A program made the translations under genes and the position numbers. A DNA stretch of 64,000 nucleotides, taken from assembly GCF_004792295.1 (NCBI RefSeq), contig NZ_SRRY01000001.1, forward strand, positions 3,479,501 to 3,543,500, read 5' to 3'. This DNA comes from Pseudoalteromonas sp. MEBiC 03607 (GTDB lineage Bacteria > Pseudomonadota > Gammaproteobacteria > Enterobacterales > Alteromonadaceae). Shown here in pieces: positions 27,046-37,645 of this stretch. Below the pieces are notes generated by a model. The model had not been told where the DNA came from, made no database searches, and saw only the letters and a list, made by a program, of their open reading frames with translations. The stretch's first letter is position 1. Every line of letters starts with the position of its first letter.

Positions 27046-29169
27046 ATGTCATCAACAAAATTTTTGCGCTTATCGCAGTTAAGCCTAGTGACCTCAGCAC
27101 TACTTAGTGGACACGCTTTAGCTGAACAACAAAAAGAAGAACAAGCTATTGAAAAAATAGCTGTTTATGGCCAGCATCATAAAAATTACATCACCGAAGA
27201 AGCACAGTCAGCAACTAAGTTAGGACTAACAATTAAAGAAACACCACAGTCAATCTCTGTTGTTTCACGTGCATTAATGGATGATTTCTCCCTCGATAAC
27301 CTAAATGCCGTATTAGAAAGCACCCCTGGTGTGACTGTTGAACAAATCGAAACTGACCGTACTTATTTTAAAGCCCGTGGTTTTGAGATCACTAACTTCC
27401 AAGTTAATGGCATGGGTATGCCACAAGATAACGGTTCAATCCAAGGTACTCTAGATACTTCTATTTTTGATAGTGTTGAAATTGTACGTGGTGCCAATGG
27501 TTTAATGACAGGTGCTGGTAACCCATCTGCAACCGTCAACATGGTTCTAAAGCGCCCTACTTACCAAACACAAGTAAATGCATCTGTATCGTATGGTTCA
27601 TGGGATAACAAACGTCTAGAGCTTGATGCATCAACTGCTATCAACGAAAACCATGCAGTGCGTGCTGTATTCACCAAGCACAAAACAGAGTCATACCTTG
27701 ACCGTTACGAGCAAGATAAAACAATTTATTACCTAGCCTACGAAGGTCAGCTTACTGATAGCACAGTTGTAACTGCTAACTATGTAAATCAAAAGAAAGA
27801 TGCCGACAGCCCACTCTGGGGCGCGCTACCGCTTTATTATAGCGATGGTACTGCAACAAACTTTGATACATCAACCAGCACAGCGTCTGATTGGTCATAC
27901 TGGAATAACACAACAGAGCAGTTGTTTTTATCAATTGAGCAAGCAATTACCAATACTTGGTTCTTAAAAGCAAGCTACGCACACTTAGAAAATGAGCAAG
28001 ACTCAGAACTTTTCTATGTTTACGGTACCCCAGACAGAGAAACAGGTCTTGGCTTAACAGGTTACGCAAGTGAATATGACCACAAAGATAAGCACGACAT
28101 TTTAGATATTTACGCAACGGGTAAATTTGATTTATTTGGTATGGAACATGACCTATCTTTTGGCGTAAACCAAGCAGATATTGATTACAAAGATAAATCA
28201 CTCTATGACTACACGACTGGTAATGGTTTCCCTGCAATGCCGGAGTTAGGTGGGTGGAATGGTGTTGCGCCAGTGCCAACACTTACTGATGGTTTAACAG
28301 GTGCTGATATCACCAGCCGTCAACGTTCTGCGTATATTTCAACACGTATCCGTGCCACAGATGCTTTCAGTATTTTAGCTGGTGTAAGCCAAGTAAACTG
28401 GGAAACAGAGGGCGAGTCATATGGTAAAGCAAAAGATAAAGACAGTGAGCAAACTGTGCCTTACTTCGGTGCTGTGTATGATATCAACGAAAGCTTATCA
28501 ACTTACGCAAGCTACACTGAAACCTTTGTGCCACAAACTGAACGTGACATCAATGGCGATTACTTAGACCCAATCACAGGTAAAAGCAGCGAGATTGGTG
28601 TAAAAGCACAGCTACTTGATGATAACTTATTTGTTACTCTTGCCTATTTTGATGCTAAACAGGAAGGTCTTGCTGTTGCCGTGCCAGGCTCACTTCCTGA
28701 TGATACACGTTATTATGGTGCTGATGGCATAAACAGTGATGGTTTTGAGGTAGAATTAAGCGGTCAAATTAACGATACCTTGAGTGCGAGTTTCAGTTAC
28801 AGTAATTTAAATATTGATGGTGATGAGCTAGTTAAAGACTACACACCAGAAAATCAATTCAAACTTGCTGTAACACACAAAGTACCTGAAGTTGATGGCT
28901 TAACTTTTGGCTTAAATTATCAATGGCAAGACGACACCAAGCGTGTACAAGTTCGTGATGCTGATACTAATGCCCCTCTCATTACCACAACTCAAGATGC
29001 TTATGGCTTATTAAATCTAATGGCGACTTATGACATCAATGATAATGTAAGTATTAACCTTAATATCAACAACGTCACTAATGAAAAATATCTTCATAGC
29101 CTGTTCTGGGCACAAGGCTATTACGGCGCACCACGTAACTACTCAGTGTCTTTCAACTGGCAGTTATAA
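27046..29169 (+). CDS. TonB-dependent siderophore receptor
   Basis: A 707-residue outer-membrane receptor. The ATG at 27046 is preferred; the frame extends to a TTG at 27034. A signal peptide ends near SGHALA. The TonB box region is EKIAVYGQ, the plug domain (about 45-155) contains KETPQSISVVSRALMDDFSL and LESTPGVTVEQIETDRTYFKARGF, and the barrel follows, ending in NYSVSFNWQL. The plug sequence is characteristic of hydroxamate or mixed siderophore receptors such as FhuE and FpvA, but without the N-terminal signalling domain. It imports a ferric siderophore with TonB-ExbBD. No biosynthesis genes are nearby. The terminal residue is Leu rather than Phe. Confidence 0.85.
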   Translation: MSSTKFLRLSQLSLVTSALLSGHALAEQQKEEQAIEKIAVYGQHHKNYITEEAQSATKLGLTIKETPQSISVVSRALMDDFSLDNLNAVLESTPGVTVEQIETDRTYFKARGFEITNFQVNGMGMPQDNGSIQGTLDTSIFDSVEIVRGANGLMTGAGNPSATVNMVLKRPTYQTQVNASVSYGSWDNKRLELDASTAINENHAVRAVFTKHKTESYLDRYEQDKTIYYLAYEGQLTDSTVVTANYVNQKKDADSPLWGALPLYYSDGTATNFDTSTSTASDWSYWNNTTEQLFLSIEQAITNTWFLKASYAHLENEQDSELFYVYGTPDRETGLGLTGYASEYDHKDKHDILDIYATGKFDLFGMEHDLSFGVNQADIDYKDKSLYDYTTGNGFPAMPELGGWNGVAPVPTLTDGLTGADITSRQRSAYISTRIRATDAFSILAGVSQVNWETEGESYGKAKDKDSEQTVPYFGAVYDINESLSTYASYTETFVPQTERDINGDYLDPITGKSSEIGVKAQLLDDNLFVTLAYFDAKQEGLAVAVPGSLPDDTRYYGADGINSDGFEVELSGQINDTLSASFSYSNLNIDGDELVKDYTPENQFKLAVTHKVPEVDGLTFGLNYQWQDDTKRVQVRDADTNAPLITTTQDAYGLLNLMATYDINDNVSINLNINNVTNEKYLHSLFWAQGYYGAPRNYSVSFNWQL

Positions 29170-29202
29170 GCTTTGAGCTAGAAGTTTAAAGCTTAAGTAC
29201 TG

Positions 29203-29230
29203 AAAAGCCGCATCATCTGCGGCTTTTTCA
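29203..29230 (+). terminator. Rho-independent terminator of the TonB receptor gene
   Basis: The stem AAAGCCGCA / TGCGGCTTT (29204-29212 and 29218-29226) is followed by T residues, 35 nt after the stop. Confidence 0.85.
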
Positions 29231-29342
29231 TGAAAGAGTTGCAAGAGTAAAGTTAGAAAGGGGAAAGTTACAGTCACTATCGCGTGTTCTGACAGCTGAA
29301 AGCTACACGCAACCACAGAATACCGCCAACAATCTAGTGATT

Positions 29343-29363
29343 AAACGCGATATAAAATCGCAG
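29343..29363 (-). repeat. REP-like palindrome
   Basis: On the minus strand GCGATTTTATATCGCG differs at one position from GCGATTTTACATCGCG at 43726-43741. It lacks the GTAGG lead and lies in the spacer between the TonB receptor and recA. Confidence 0.4.
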
Positions 29364-29375
29364 CTATAAGCACCC

Positions 29376-29412
29376 ATAAAAAAACCGCTAACAATTGTAG
29401 CGGTCTTTTTTG
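29376..29412 (-). terminator. Rho-independent terminator of recA
   Basis: The stem ACCGCTA / TAGCGGT (29384-29390 and 29398-29404) is flanked by A and T runs on both sides, so it can work in both directions. It lies 48 nt beyond the recA stop. Confidence 0.85.
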
Positions 29413-29459
29413 TGTTAAGTGCGGGTCAAATCACGCTTAACTGTACTCTTTAGTAGTGT

Positions 29460-30506
29460 TTATAGCTCGTCTTCAGCTATTAGGCCTGCATCTTCACCAT
29501 CTTCTGGTTGTACAGTTGCCTGTAGTAATAGCATCTCACGTAACTTACCTTCGATCTCATCTGCGATCTCAGGGTTATCTTTTAAGAACTTAATTGAGTT
29601 TGCCTTACCTTGACCAACTTTATTGCCATTGTAGCTGTACCAAGCACCTGATTTTTCAACAATCTTATGCTTAACACCTAAGTCGATTAGCTCACCTTGC
29701 TTAGAAATACCTTCACCATACATGATGATAAATTCAGCTTGTTTAAACGGCGGCGCTACCTTGTTCTTAACAACTTTCACGCGGGTTTCGTTACCAACAA
29801 CCTCGTCGCCTTCTTTTACTGAACCAATACGACGAATATCAATACGTACTGAAGCGTAGAATTTAAGCGCGTTACCACCGGTTGTTGTTTCTGGGTTACC
29901 AAACATAACACCAATTTTCATACGGATTTGGTTGATGAAAATACACAGCGTATTTGAACGCTTGATGTTACCTGTAAGCTTACGTAGTGCTTGTGACATT
30001 AAGCGAGCTTGTAGGCCCATGTGTGAATCACCCATGTCGCCTTCGATTTCAGCTTTAGGTGTTAAAGCAGCTACCGAGTCGACAATCACAACATCAACAG
30101 CACTTGAACGAACTAACATGTCACAAATTTCTAATGCTTGCTCACCAGTATCTGGTTGAGAAACAAGTAATTCGTCAATGTTTACACCCAGTTTTTGAGC
30201 GTATACAGGATCCAGAGCGTGCTCAGCATCTACGAATGCACAGGTTTTACCTTGCTTTTGAGCTTCAGCGATAACTTGTAAAGTAAGCGTTGTTTTACCT
30301 GATGATTCAGGACCATACACTTCAACAATACGGCCCGTAGGTAAACCACCAATACCTAATGCGATATCGATACCTAGTGAACCTGTTGAGATAGCTTCAA
30401 TGTCTAGGGCTTTGTTGTCGCCCAGTTTCATAATTGAGCCTTTACCAAATTGACGCTCAATTTGTGATAAAGCAGCATCTAAGGCTTTTTGTTTGTTATC
30501 GTTCAT
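29460..30506 (-). CDS. recA: Recombinase RecA
   Basis: A 348-residue DNA-dependent ATPase for homologous recombination and for LexA cleavage in the SOS response. The start at 30506 has GGAG 6 nt upstream; the upstream extension begins with TTG. Walker [22 protein letters not shown], Walker [13 protein letters not shown], the L2 loop [20 protein letters not shown] and a short acidic tail ([14 protein letters not shown]) are all present. A canonical LexA box lies 36 nt before the ATG. No recX gene follows; the gene ends at a strong terminator. Confidence 0.98.
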   Translation of the reverse strand: MNDNKQKALDAALSQIERQFGKGSIMKLGDNKALDIEAISTGSLGIDIALGIGGLPTGRIVEVYGPESSGKTTLTLQVIAEAQKQGKTCAFVDAEHALDPVYAQKLGVNIDELLVSQPDTGEQALEICDMLVRSSAVDVVIVDSVAALTPKAEIEGDMGDSHMGLQARLMSQALRKLTGNIKRSNTLCIFINQIRMKIGVMFGNPETTTGGNALKFYASVRIDIRRIGSVKEGDEVVGNETRVKVVKNKVAPPFKQAEFIIMYGEGISKQGELIDLGVKHKIVEKSGAWYSYNGNKVGQGKANSIKFLKDNPEIADEIEGKLREMLLLQATVQPEDGEDAGLIAEDEL

Positions 30507-30541
30507 TCTGTTCTCCAAATCCGGCTAATGCAGACAGTATA

Positions 30542-30557
30542 CTGTATGAAATCACAG
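30542..30557. promoter_or_regulatory. LexA (SOS) box of recA
   Basis: CTGTATGAAATCACAG has perfect CTGT-N8-ACAG ends, matching the gammaproteobacterial LexA operator, and sits in the recA promoter. Confidence 0.9.
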
Positions 30558-30564
30558 TATCAAG

Positions 30565-31062
30565 CTAATTTTCTGATTTTATCAATTCAATTACAGTTTT
30601 TAATGAATAAACAATAGCTTGCAGTCTAACTTCAGCTCTATCTCCTGAGAAAACCTGTTCGCTTGGGTAGTTTTTTCCGGCAAAATGAATACAAAACCAT
30701 ACCAGCCCTACAGGTTTATCCAGTGTTCCACCACCGGGGCCTGCAATCCCTGAGATAGCAATTGCAATATCTGCGTTTGCAGCTTTTGCAGCACCCGATG
30801 CCATTTCAAGCACGGTTTGCTCACTGACAGCACCAAAATTGTTTAATGTTTGCTCACTAACACCTATTAATTGCTGTTTTGCTAGATTGCTATAAGTAAC
30901 AAACGCACGGTCAATATAATTCGAACTGCCGGGGGTATCAGTTAACGCATAACTAACGCCACCACCAGTGCATGATTCTGCGGTAGTGATCCATAAGCGT
31001 TTATCCGTTAAAATAGCTCCTAATTTCGCAGCAAGTGTTTTAATCTCTTGATGTAATTCCAT
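30565..31062 (-). CDS. pncC: Nicotinamide-nucleotide amidohydrolase PncC (CinA C-terminal type)
   Basis: A 165-residue protein consisting only of the CinA C-terminal domain. It deamidates nicotinamide mononucleotide to nicotinate mononucleotide in NAD salvage. Signature segments are [34 protein letters not shown] and [22 protein letters not shown]. The start at 31062 gives the family N-terminus and has AAGG 6 nt upstream. It lies 58 nt before recA on the same strand, the usual cinA-recA neighbourhood. Only 21 nt separate its start from that of the divergent mutS. Confidence 0.92.
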   Translation of the reverse strand: MELHQEIKTLAAKLGAILTDKRLWITTAESCTGGGVSYALTDTPGSSNYIDRAFVTYSNLAKQQLIGVSEQTLNNFGAVSEQTVLEMASGAAKAANADIAIAISGIAGPGGGTLDKPVGLVWFCIHFAGKNYPSEQVFSGDRAEVRLQAIVYSLKTVIELIKSEN

Positions 31063-31083
31063 ATTCAGCCTTTGGGTAAATAC

Positions 31084-33657
31084 ATGTCGTTTGATCTTTA
31101 TGCACCGCACACTATAAAACAACAAACCCCTATGATGCAGCAGTATCTAAAAATAAAAGCCGAGCATCGGGATATTTTATTGTTTTATCGTATGGGCGAT
31201 TTTTACGAACTTTTCTTTGATGACGCTAAACGTGCAGCGCAACTTCTTGATATTTCTCAAACTCATCGCGGTAAAGCAGGTGGTGATCCAATACCAATGG
31301 CAGGTGTGCCTTATCATGCCGTTGAAAACTACCTAGCTCGCCTTGTACAAATGGGTGAATCAGTAGCTATTTGCGAGCAAATTGGCGACCCCGCCACCAG
31401 CAAAGGCCCGGTGGAACGTAAAGTTGTGCGTATTGTTACCCCTGGCACAATTTCTGACGAAGCGTTACTACAAGAGCGCCAAGACAACCTTCTGACCAGT
31501 GTTTGGCAAAACAAGCAAGGCTTATATGGAGTTGCCTATCTTGATATAAACTCTGGTCGATTCAATGTATTAGAAGTTAATACTGATGAAGCATTTAGCT
31601 CAACATTACAGCGTTTAGCACCGGCAGAGTTACTTTATAGTGAAACCTTTGCGAATGTGCACTTAATTGAGCACATTAAAGGTGCACGTCGTCGCCCTGA
31701 ATGGGAATTTGATCTAGATACTGCTCAGCATTTACTGTGCGACCAATTTGGCACTAAAGATCTGGTTGGTTTTGGTGTAGACAAAGCACATGCCGCTTTA
31801 GTGGCTGCGGGCTGTTTAATGCAATACGTAAAAGATACGCAGCGCATTGCCCTGCCGCATATTCGTGCCATTACCCTTGAGCAAAACGAACATGCAGTGA
31901 TCTTAGATGCAGCCACCCGTAAAAACCTTGAACTTACAGTTAACTTATCAGGCGGTTACGAAAATACCCTTGCGCAAGTACTTGATAAAACAGCGACAGC
32001 GATGGGTTCACGCTTATTAAAACGCCGTATTCATACACCGGTGCGCAGTAAAACAGAGCTCAACTCTCGACTCAACGCTATTAGCGCCATTATTGATGCG
32101 CAATTATGTGGTGAACTGCAAGAGTCGTTAAAACAAATTGGTGACATTGAACGTGTCATTGCCCGTTTAGCACTTTGTACCGCAAGACCGCGTGATTTAA
32201 CGCGCCTGCGTAGTGCACTGCAAGCACTAGCACCACTACACGAATTACTGATGGATGCTAATGACCCACGTATTAGCCAAATCATTGCTCAGTCGCAACA
32301 GTTACCTGAACTACAAGATTTACTCGAACGTGCTGTAATCGAAACCCCACCAGTACTTATTCGTGATGGTGGCGTTATTGCACCAGGTTACAACAGTGAG
32401 CTTGATGAATGGCGTGCACTAAGCCAAGGTGCAACCGATATTCTTGAAAAGCTTGAAGAGCGTGAGCGAGAGCGCACTGGCATTAGCACTTTAAAAATTG
32501 GCTACAACAAAGTGCATGGCTTTTTTATTGAAGTAAGCCGCGCCAATTCTCATTTAGTGCCTGCAGATTATATTCGTCGCCAAACGCTAAAAAACAATGA
32601 GCGTTATATTATCCCTGAGCTAAAAGAGCATGAAGATAAGGTACTCGGTAGCCAATCAAAAGCACTTGCGCTTGAAAAACAGCTTTACGAGCAACTGTTC
32701 GAATTTATTGCTCCGCACATTGAACAGTTACAAACTATGGCTGCCGTACTGGCTGATTTAGATGTTTTAAACAATTTGGCAGAACGAGCACAAGCGCTTA
32801 ATTATGCTAAGCCAACACTGTGCGATAACGATAACATCAGTATTAAACAAGGTCGCCACCCGGTGGTTGAACAGGTAATGAAAGACCCGTTTATTGCCAA
32901 CCCAGTGGAGCTTAATAACGACCGTAAAATGTTGATTATCACAGGCCCAAATATGGGTGGTAAATCAACCTATATGCGTCAAACTGCACTTATCGTGCTA
33001 ATGGCACACATTGGCTCTTATGTACCTGCAGATAGTGCTGAAATCGGAAATATTGACCGTATCTTTACACGTATTGGGGCAAGCGATGATTTAGCATCAG
33101 GGCGTTCAACTTTCATGGTTGAGATGACAGAAACGGCAACTATTTTAAATAACGCCACAGCACAATCACTGGTGCTAATGGATGAAATTGGTCGCGGTAC
33201 TTCGACCTATGATGGTTTATCACTAGCCTATGCAACAGCTGACTATTTAGCTTCAAAAATTGCCGCTAAAACCTTATTTGCAACTCACTATTTTGAGTTA
33301 ACAGAGCTGGCCGAACAAAAAACAGGGTTGGTAAATGTGCATTTAGATGCCATTGAGCATAACGACACCATTGCCTTTATGCATACTGTGCTTGAAGGCG
33401 CAGCAAGCAAAAGCTTTGGCCTACAAGTTGCTGCCTTGGCCGGTGTTCCAAAAGCGGTGATCCAACAAGCCAAACAAAAGCTAAAAATGCTCGAAAACCA
33501 CCAACCTGTCACGGCCCCCATTGAGCAGCAACAACAAACATTAAGTTTTGATGATGAACCGTCTGAGCTTGAATTAACCTTAAAACAGCTTGATCCAGAC
33601 AGCCTAACGCCAAGACAAGCACACCAACTACTGTATCAATTAAAAGATTTACTGTAG
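31084..33657 (+). CDS. mutS: DNA mismatch repair protein MutS
   Basis: An 857-residue mismatch sensor. The mismatch-recognition Phe and Glu are in [21 protein letters not shown]. The domain I-II boundary is recognisable at [22 protein letters not shown]. The ATPase has Walker [14 protein letters not shown], Walker [17 protein letters not shown], and [11 protein letters not shown]; the C-terminal tail ends with a dimer or tetramer helix ([17 protein letters not shown]). The ATG at 31084 is chosen over the TTG at 31072. No good ribosome site is visible there, so the exact start is uncertain. A bidirectional terminator separates it from convergent rpoS. Confidence 0.97.
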   Translation: MSFDLYAPHTIKQQTPMMQQYLKIKAEHRDILLFYRMGDFYELFFDDAKRAAQLLDISQTHRGKAGGDPIPMAGVPYHAVENYLARLVQMGESVAICEQIGDPATSKGPVERKVVRIVTPGTISDEALLQERQDNLLTSVWQNKQGLYGVAYLDINSGRFNVLEVNTDEAFSSTLQRLAPAELLYSETFANVHLIEHIKGARRRPEWEFDLDTAQHLLCDQFGTKDLVGFGVDKAHAALVAAGCLMQYVKDTQRIALPHIRAITLEQNEHAVILDAATRKNLELTVNLSGGYENTLAQVLDKTATAMGSRLLKRRIHTPVRSKTELNSRLNAISAIIDAQLCGELQESLKQIGDIERVIARLALCTARPRDLTRLRSALQALAPLHELLMDANDPRISQIIAQSQQLPELQDLLERAVIETPPVLIRDGGVIAPGYNSELDEWRALSQGATDILEKLEERERERTGISTLKIGYNKVHGFFIEVSRANSHLVPADYIRRQTLKNNERYIIPELKEHEDKVLGSQSKALALEKQLYEQLFEFIAPHIEQLQTMAAVLADLDVLNNLAERAQALNYAKPTLCDNDNISIKQGRHPVVEQVMKDPFIANPVELNNDRKMLIITGPNMGGKSTYMRQTALIVLMAHIGSYVPADSAEIGNIDRIFTRIGASDDLASGRSTFMVEMTETATILNNATAQSLVLMDEIGRGTSTYDGLSLAYATADYLASKIAAKTLFATHYFELTELAEQKTGLVNVHLDAIEHNDTIAFMHTVLEGAASKSFGLQVAALAGVPKAVIQQAKQKLKMLENHQPVTAPIEQQQQTLSFDDEPSELELTLKQLDPDSLTPRQAHQLLYQLKDLL

Positions 33658-33672
33658 GTATAACATAGATAT

Positions 33673-33702
33673 AAAAAAAGCTGACGCAATGTCAGCTTTA
33701 TT
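33673..33702. terminator. Bidirectional terminator between mutS and rpoS
   Basis: The stem AAAGCTGAC / GTCAGCTTT (33677-33685 and 33691-33699) has T-rich sequence on one side and an A run on the other, between convergent genes. Confidence 0.85.
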
Positions 33703-33752
33703 GTGTGTTCTAGACCCTAAAGCCTATGTATTGTTGTCTAATTTGCTATATA

Positions 33753-34736
33753 TCAGGTGAATTGGTCAAATAAGCTATCAGTGCTTAAACCTTCATGTTG
33801 CAATATGTCTTTTAAGCGACGTAATGCTTCCACCTGAATTTGTCTTACACGCTCACGTGTTAAGCCAATTTCACGACCAACATCTTCTAAAGTTGATGGC
33901 TCATAACCGAGTAAACCAAAACGTCGAGCGAGTACTTCGCGTTGTTTAGGGTTTAACTCACCTAACCAATCAACAATGTGTTTGTTAATGTCGTTATTTT
34001 GTACTTCTCCCTCAGGACCAGAGCCTTTTTCATCGGCTATGATATCAAGCAGAGCTTTATCGTTTTCACCACCAATAGGAGTGTCAACTGAAGTTATCTT
34101 TTCATTTAAACGCAGCATTTTAGTCACGTCTTCAACCGGCTTATCTAAGCACTCTGCAATTTCTTCTGCGGTTGGTTCGTGGTCTAACTTCTGGGTTAGT
34201 TCACGTGCAGTTCTTAAATACACATTTAGTTCTTTAACTACGTGAATTGGTAAACGAATTGTACGTGTTTGGTTCATGATGGCGCGTTCAATGGTTTGAC
34301 GGATCCACCATGTTGCATAGGTTGAAAAGCGAAAACCACGTTCTGGGTCAAATTTTTCAACAGCTCGGATAAGGCCTAGATTACCTTCTTCAATAAGGTC
34401 AAGTAGTGCAAGGCCACGATTGTTATAACGGCGGGCAATTTTCACTACTAGACGTAAATTACTTTCAATCATTCGCTTGCGAGAGGCTTCACAGCCTTTC
34501 AATGCTTTGCGAGCAAAAAATACTTCTTCTTCTGCACTTAACAGTGGAGAAAAACCAATTTCACCTAAATACAGCTGGGTTGCATCTAAGTTTTTAGCAA
34601 CTTCGTCTTTTGCAAATATATCTTCTTCGTTATCAACTTCTTCTAATAATTCAGAAGCATCATCTTCGACTACCGTGTCATCAAATTTATCGTCAATCGC
34701 GTCAGTTGTTTTCTCTAGTTTTGCTGTGTGACCCAT
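33753..34736 (-). CDS. rpoS: RNA polymerase sigma factor RpoS
   Basis: A 327-residue stationary-phase and general stress sigma factor. The start at 34736 is preceded by a strong GGAGG 6 nt upstream. Region 1.2 is [21 protein letters not shown]; region 2 carries [55 protein letters not shown]; region 4 ends with [13 protein letters not shown] [16 protein letters not shown] and [27 protein letters not shown]. It follows nlpD, the conserved arrangement in which the main rpoS promoter commonly lies inside nlpD. Confidence 0.97.
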   Translation of the reverse strand: MGHTAKLEKTTDAIDDKFDDTVVEDDASELLEEVDNEEDIFAKDEVAKNLDATQLYLGEIGFSPLLSAEEEVFFARKALKGCEASRKRMIESNLRLVVKIARRYNNRGLALLDLIEEGNLGLIRAVEKFDPERGFRFSTYATWWIRQTIERAIMNQTRTIRLPIHVVKELNVYLRTARELTQKLDHEPTAEEIAECLDKPVEDVTKMLRLNEKITSVDTPIGGENDKALLDIIADEKGSGPEGEVQNNDINKHIVDWLGELNPKQREVLARRFGLLGYEPSTLEDVGREIGLTRERVRQIQVEALRRLKDILQHEGLSTDSLFDQFT

Positions 34737-34796
34737 AAGCGTCCTCCCGAGCAAATATGTGATTGAGCTAAATCACTTTTATCAATACCCTAATGG

Positions 34797-35621
34797 CTAA
34801 GGTAGATACTTAGCAGGATTGACTGCTTGACCCCGATAACGAATTTCAAATCTCAAAGCCGTAACCGAAGAGTCTGAACTGCCCATTTCTGCTATTTTCT
34901 GCCCTGCCTTTACTTCCTGTTTTTCCTTTACAAGCAACGTTGAATTATGCGCGTAAGCACTTAGGTAATCATCATTATGTTTCAAAATAATTAAATTACC
35001 GTAACCTCGCAACGCGTTACCCGCGTATACCACAGTTCCGTGTGCAGCAGCTAAAACAGAAGCCCCCTCTTTGTTAGTGATCTGTAACCCTTTAAAGCCG
35101 TTTTCTTTATTAGAAAAGCGTCGCGTGACCTTGCCCTTAGCCGGCCAGCTCCATACAACTTTAGAATTAGAATTACCGTTTTTGTCACTAATTATTTTGT
35201 TGGCTTGTTTCTGAACATACTCTCGTTGTTTTGGCTGATCAAGCTCTTTCTTTAATTTTTTGTTATTTTTTTGTGTGGAAAAAGTAGACTTTTTACTCGA
35301 ATTCGTATATTTTTTCGCCTTTTTGTGTTTTTGTTCCTGCTTTGTAATCAAGATACGTTGGCCGGGAAAGATAGTGTAAGGTGCTGGAATATTGTTTATT
35401 TTTGCGAGGGTTCGAAAATCTCGTTGAGAACTAAAGGCAATTGAATATAAAGTATCACCCTTTTTCACTGTGTATTTTGAGCCTGTGATATTTACTTTGC
35501 GCGTCGTCGGCTTTACATGATTATCTAAACTATTGACCGGAGCGGGTGCTTCGCGAGACGTACAGCCAAAGAGCAAAATACTAGTAAACAAAGTAACATA
35601 GACTGTTATCTGCCTGCTCAT
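34797..35621 (-). CDS. nlpD: Murein hydrolase activator lipoprotein NlpD
   Basis: A 274-residue outer-membrane lipoprotein with lipobox LFGC near residues 17-20. A LysM domain follows (about 51-95; YTVKKGDTLYSIAFSSQRDFRTLAKIN), then a Lys-rich linker and a C-terminal LytM/M23 domain (about 165-273). The LytM catalytic residues are degenerate (no HxxxD; LRFEIR in place of LHFEIR), so it should be an activator of amidase AmiC rather than a peptidase, as in E. coli. It precedes rpoS by 60 nt. Confidence 0.93.
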   Translation of the reverse strand: MSRQITVYVTLFTSILLFGCTSREAPAPVNSLDNHVKPTTRKVNITGSKYTVKKGDTLYSIAFSSQRDFRTLAKINNIPAPYTIFPGQRILITKQEQKHKKAKKYTNSSKKSTFSTQKNNKKLKKELDQPKQREYVQKQANKIISDKNGNSNSKVVWSWPAKGKVTRRFSNKENGFKGLQITNKEGASVLAAAHGTVVYAGNALRGYGNLIILKHNDDYLSAYAHNSTLLVKEKQEVKAGQKIAEMGSSDSSVTALRFEIRYRGQAVNPAKYLP

Positions 35622-35662
35622 CGTAAAATGCTCCTTATCGTACTAACTAATGGTTTTATGGC

Positions 35663-36241
35663 TTATCGTAGTAAAAAGTACGCAACCACCACTAAAACAA
35701 CCAATCCCCAGCCAAGGGCTTCAACATATTGACGTAATTTTTGCTCCATTTTAACTCCACCCCATTTCATTAGTGCCGAAACAAGAAAGAAGCGTGCCCC
35801 ACGACCAACAGCAGAAGCAAGTAAAAATGGCAAAAATGCCATCTGCATTAGACCTGCGCCTATGGTAAATACCTTATAGGGGATAGGCGAAAATCCAGCT
35901 AAGAAAACCACCCAAACACCGTAATTTTCAAACCAGCTTAGGGCTGTATCAAATTTAGCTTGCCAACCCATTTGCGCAATAAGAGGTTCAACAACTGGTT
36001 CGAATAACCAAAAGCCAAGTAAATAACCTAAAATACCACCAATCACAGAAGCAATGGTGGTAAAGCTGGCAAAGCGCCATGCTTTATCTGGCTGTGCAAG
36101 CGACATCGGTGCTAGCATGACATCAGGCGGCACCGGAAAAAAAACAGATTCAGCAAAACTCATCCCTGCTAAATAACGCTCAGCATGTCGGTGTTTAGCC
36201 CATACAAGCGCCATATCATATAACTTAGTAAACAACTTCAA
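35663..36241 (-). CDS. DedA/SNARE-associated family membrane protein (YqaA-like)
   Basis: A 192-residue inner-membrane protein of the SNARE-associated (DedA) superfamily. The motif MSFAESVFFPVPPDVMLAPM is followed by a glycine-rich helix (VIGGILGYLLGFWLFEP) and FLAGFSPIPYKVFTIGAGLMQM, then a C-terminal helix. DedA members act in lipid translocation and membrane homeostasis. The best start is a TTG at 36241 with AGGA upstream, because no earlier ATG preserves the conserved N-terminus. It lies 11 nt after pcm in the surE-pcm-nlpD-rpoS run. Confidence 0.8.
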   Translation of the reverse strand: MKLFTKLYDMALVWAKHRHAERYLAGMSFAESVFFPVPPDVMLAPMSLAQPDKAWRFASFTTIASVIGGILGYLLGFWLFEPVVEPLIAQMGWQAKFDTALSWFENYGVWVVFLAGFSPIPYKVFTIGAGLMQMAFLPFLLASAVGRGARFFLVSALMKWGGVKMEQKLRQYVEALGWGLVVLVVVAYFLLR

Positions 36242-36252
36242 AGTATTAGGTC

Positions 36253-36891
36253 CTATTCAATATCACCAGGCACCAAAGGTACAAATCTCACTGGTGCAAC
36301 TTTATGTTCTGTAAATGTGTCGCCATTTCTAACAACCATCATTAATTGCTGATCTTGCTCACCAATGGGTGCAATCATCACGCCACCATCAGCAAGTTGT
36401 TCAAGTAATCCGTGCGGCATTGTTGCTGCCGCAGCAGTGACAATGATCCCCTCAAAGGGCGCTTGTGACTGCCATCCTTGCCAGCCATCGCCATGCTTCA
36501 TAGTGACATTGTATAAATCAAGCTTATGTAAGCGGCGCTTCGCTTGCCACTGTAGTGCTTTAATGCGCTCAACTGAGCACACTTTGGTGAAGGTTTTAGC
36601 TAAAATCGCTGTTTGGTAGCCAGACCCAGTGCCTATCTCAAGCACTTTATCGCGAACCCCAGCTAAACGAAGTAACTCTGTCATACGTGCAACAATGTAA
36701 GGCTGCGAAATAGTTTGCCCTTGACCAATTGGTAATGCGGTATTTTGATAGGCTTTATGCTGTAAAACATCATCAACAAAGATATGGCGAGGCGTTGTTG
36801 CAATTGCCTCTAGCACGACACTGTCTTCGACACCCTCGCGCTTTAATAATTCAGCTAATGCAAGTGCACTGCGATTATAATTAGTCAGCAC
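36253..36891 (-). CDS. pcm: Protein-L-isoaspartate O-methyltransferase
   Basis: A 212-residue methyltransferase that repairs isoaspartyl damage in aging proteins. The family motif [35 protein letters not shown] is complete; the SAM-binding site is [38 protein letters not shown] follows. It starts with GTG and overlaps the surE stop by 11 nt, indicating coupled translation. The neighbourhood is conserved in gammaproteobacteria. Confidence 0.95.
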   Translation of the reverse strand: MLTNYNRSALALAELLKREGVEDSVVLEAIATTPRHIFVDDVLQHKAYQNTALPIGQGQTISQPYIVARMTELLRLAGVRDKVLEIGTGSGYQTAILAKTFTKVCSVERIKALQWQAKRRLHKLDLYNVTMKHGDGWQGWQSQAPFEGIIVTAAAATMPHGLLEQLADGGVMIAPIGEQDQQLMMVVRNGDTFTEHKVAPVRFVPLVPGDIE

Positions 36892-37645
36892 CGTTAATCT
36901 CCATATTTGCTAACCAGCTATCAACGGCTTGTAGGCTTTCTTTAGCCGTCATATCAACACTAAGAGGTGTGACTGATGCGTAGCCATTATTAATGGCATA
37001 AAAATCAGTGCCTTCCCCTGCATCACTTTCAGCACCCAAGGTACCATACCAGTATATATCGCGACCCCATGGATCTTGCTGTTTAGTCATGGTTTCGGCT
37101 TTATGGCGTGCTCCTAAGCGTGTTACTTTCACGCCTTTTAATTCAACAAGTGGCACGTCAGGTACGTTTAGATTGATAATTTGATCTTTTGGTAACGGGT
37201 GCGAAGCTAATTCTTTAATGATACTCACAGCAACAGCAGCGGCGGTTTCAAAATGATTCCCTTCTTTAGAACACAAAGATACGGCGATAGCCGGAAGCCC
37301 TAAATGGCGTCCCTCGGTTGCAGCAGCAACAGTGCCCGAATACAAAGTATCATCACCGAGGTTGGCACCATGATTAATGCCTGCAACCACAAGATCCGGC
37401 TGCTCATCCATTAACTCATTGACACCAAGGTGCACACAATCAGTTGGCGTGCCATTAATTGAAATAAAACCATTTTCTAAGGTTGTTGCACGCAGTGGAT
37501 TCATTAAGGTCAATGAATTACTTGCACCACTGCAATTACGATCAGGTGCAACAAGTGTCACATCAGCAATTTGGGTCAGGGCTTGATATAAAACTGCGAT
37601 CCCTTTTGCATTTACACCATCATCATTACTTAATAAAATTTTCAT
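36881..37645 (-). CDS. surE: 5'/3'-nucleotidase SurE
   Basis: A 254-residue metal-dependent survival phosphatase active on nucleoside monophosphates. [16 protein letters not shown] carries the two aspartates that bind metal; [37 protein letters not shown] (with Asn metal ligand) and NLNVPD follow. It begins directly after truD (adjacent stop) and overlaps pcm at its 3' end. Confidence 0.96.
   Translation of the reverse strand: MKILLSNDDGVNAKGIAVLYQALTQIADVTLVAPDRNCSGASNSLTLMNPLRATTLENGFISINGTPTDCVHLGVNELMDEQPDLVVAGINHGANLGDDTLYSGTVAAATEGRHLGLPAIAVSLCSKEGNHFETAAAVAVSIIKELASHPLPKDQIINLNVPDVPLVELKGVKVTRLGARHKAETMTKQQDPWGRDIYWYGTLGAESDAGEGTDFYAINNGYASVTPLSVDMTAKESLQAVDSWLANMEINGAD

Noticed and set aside
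34797..35621. NlpD as active M23 endopeptidase
   Set aside because: The LytM metal and catalytic residues are degenerate, matching known non-catalytic activators.
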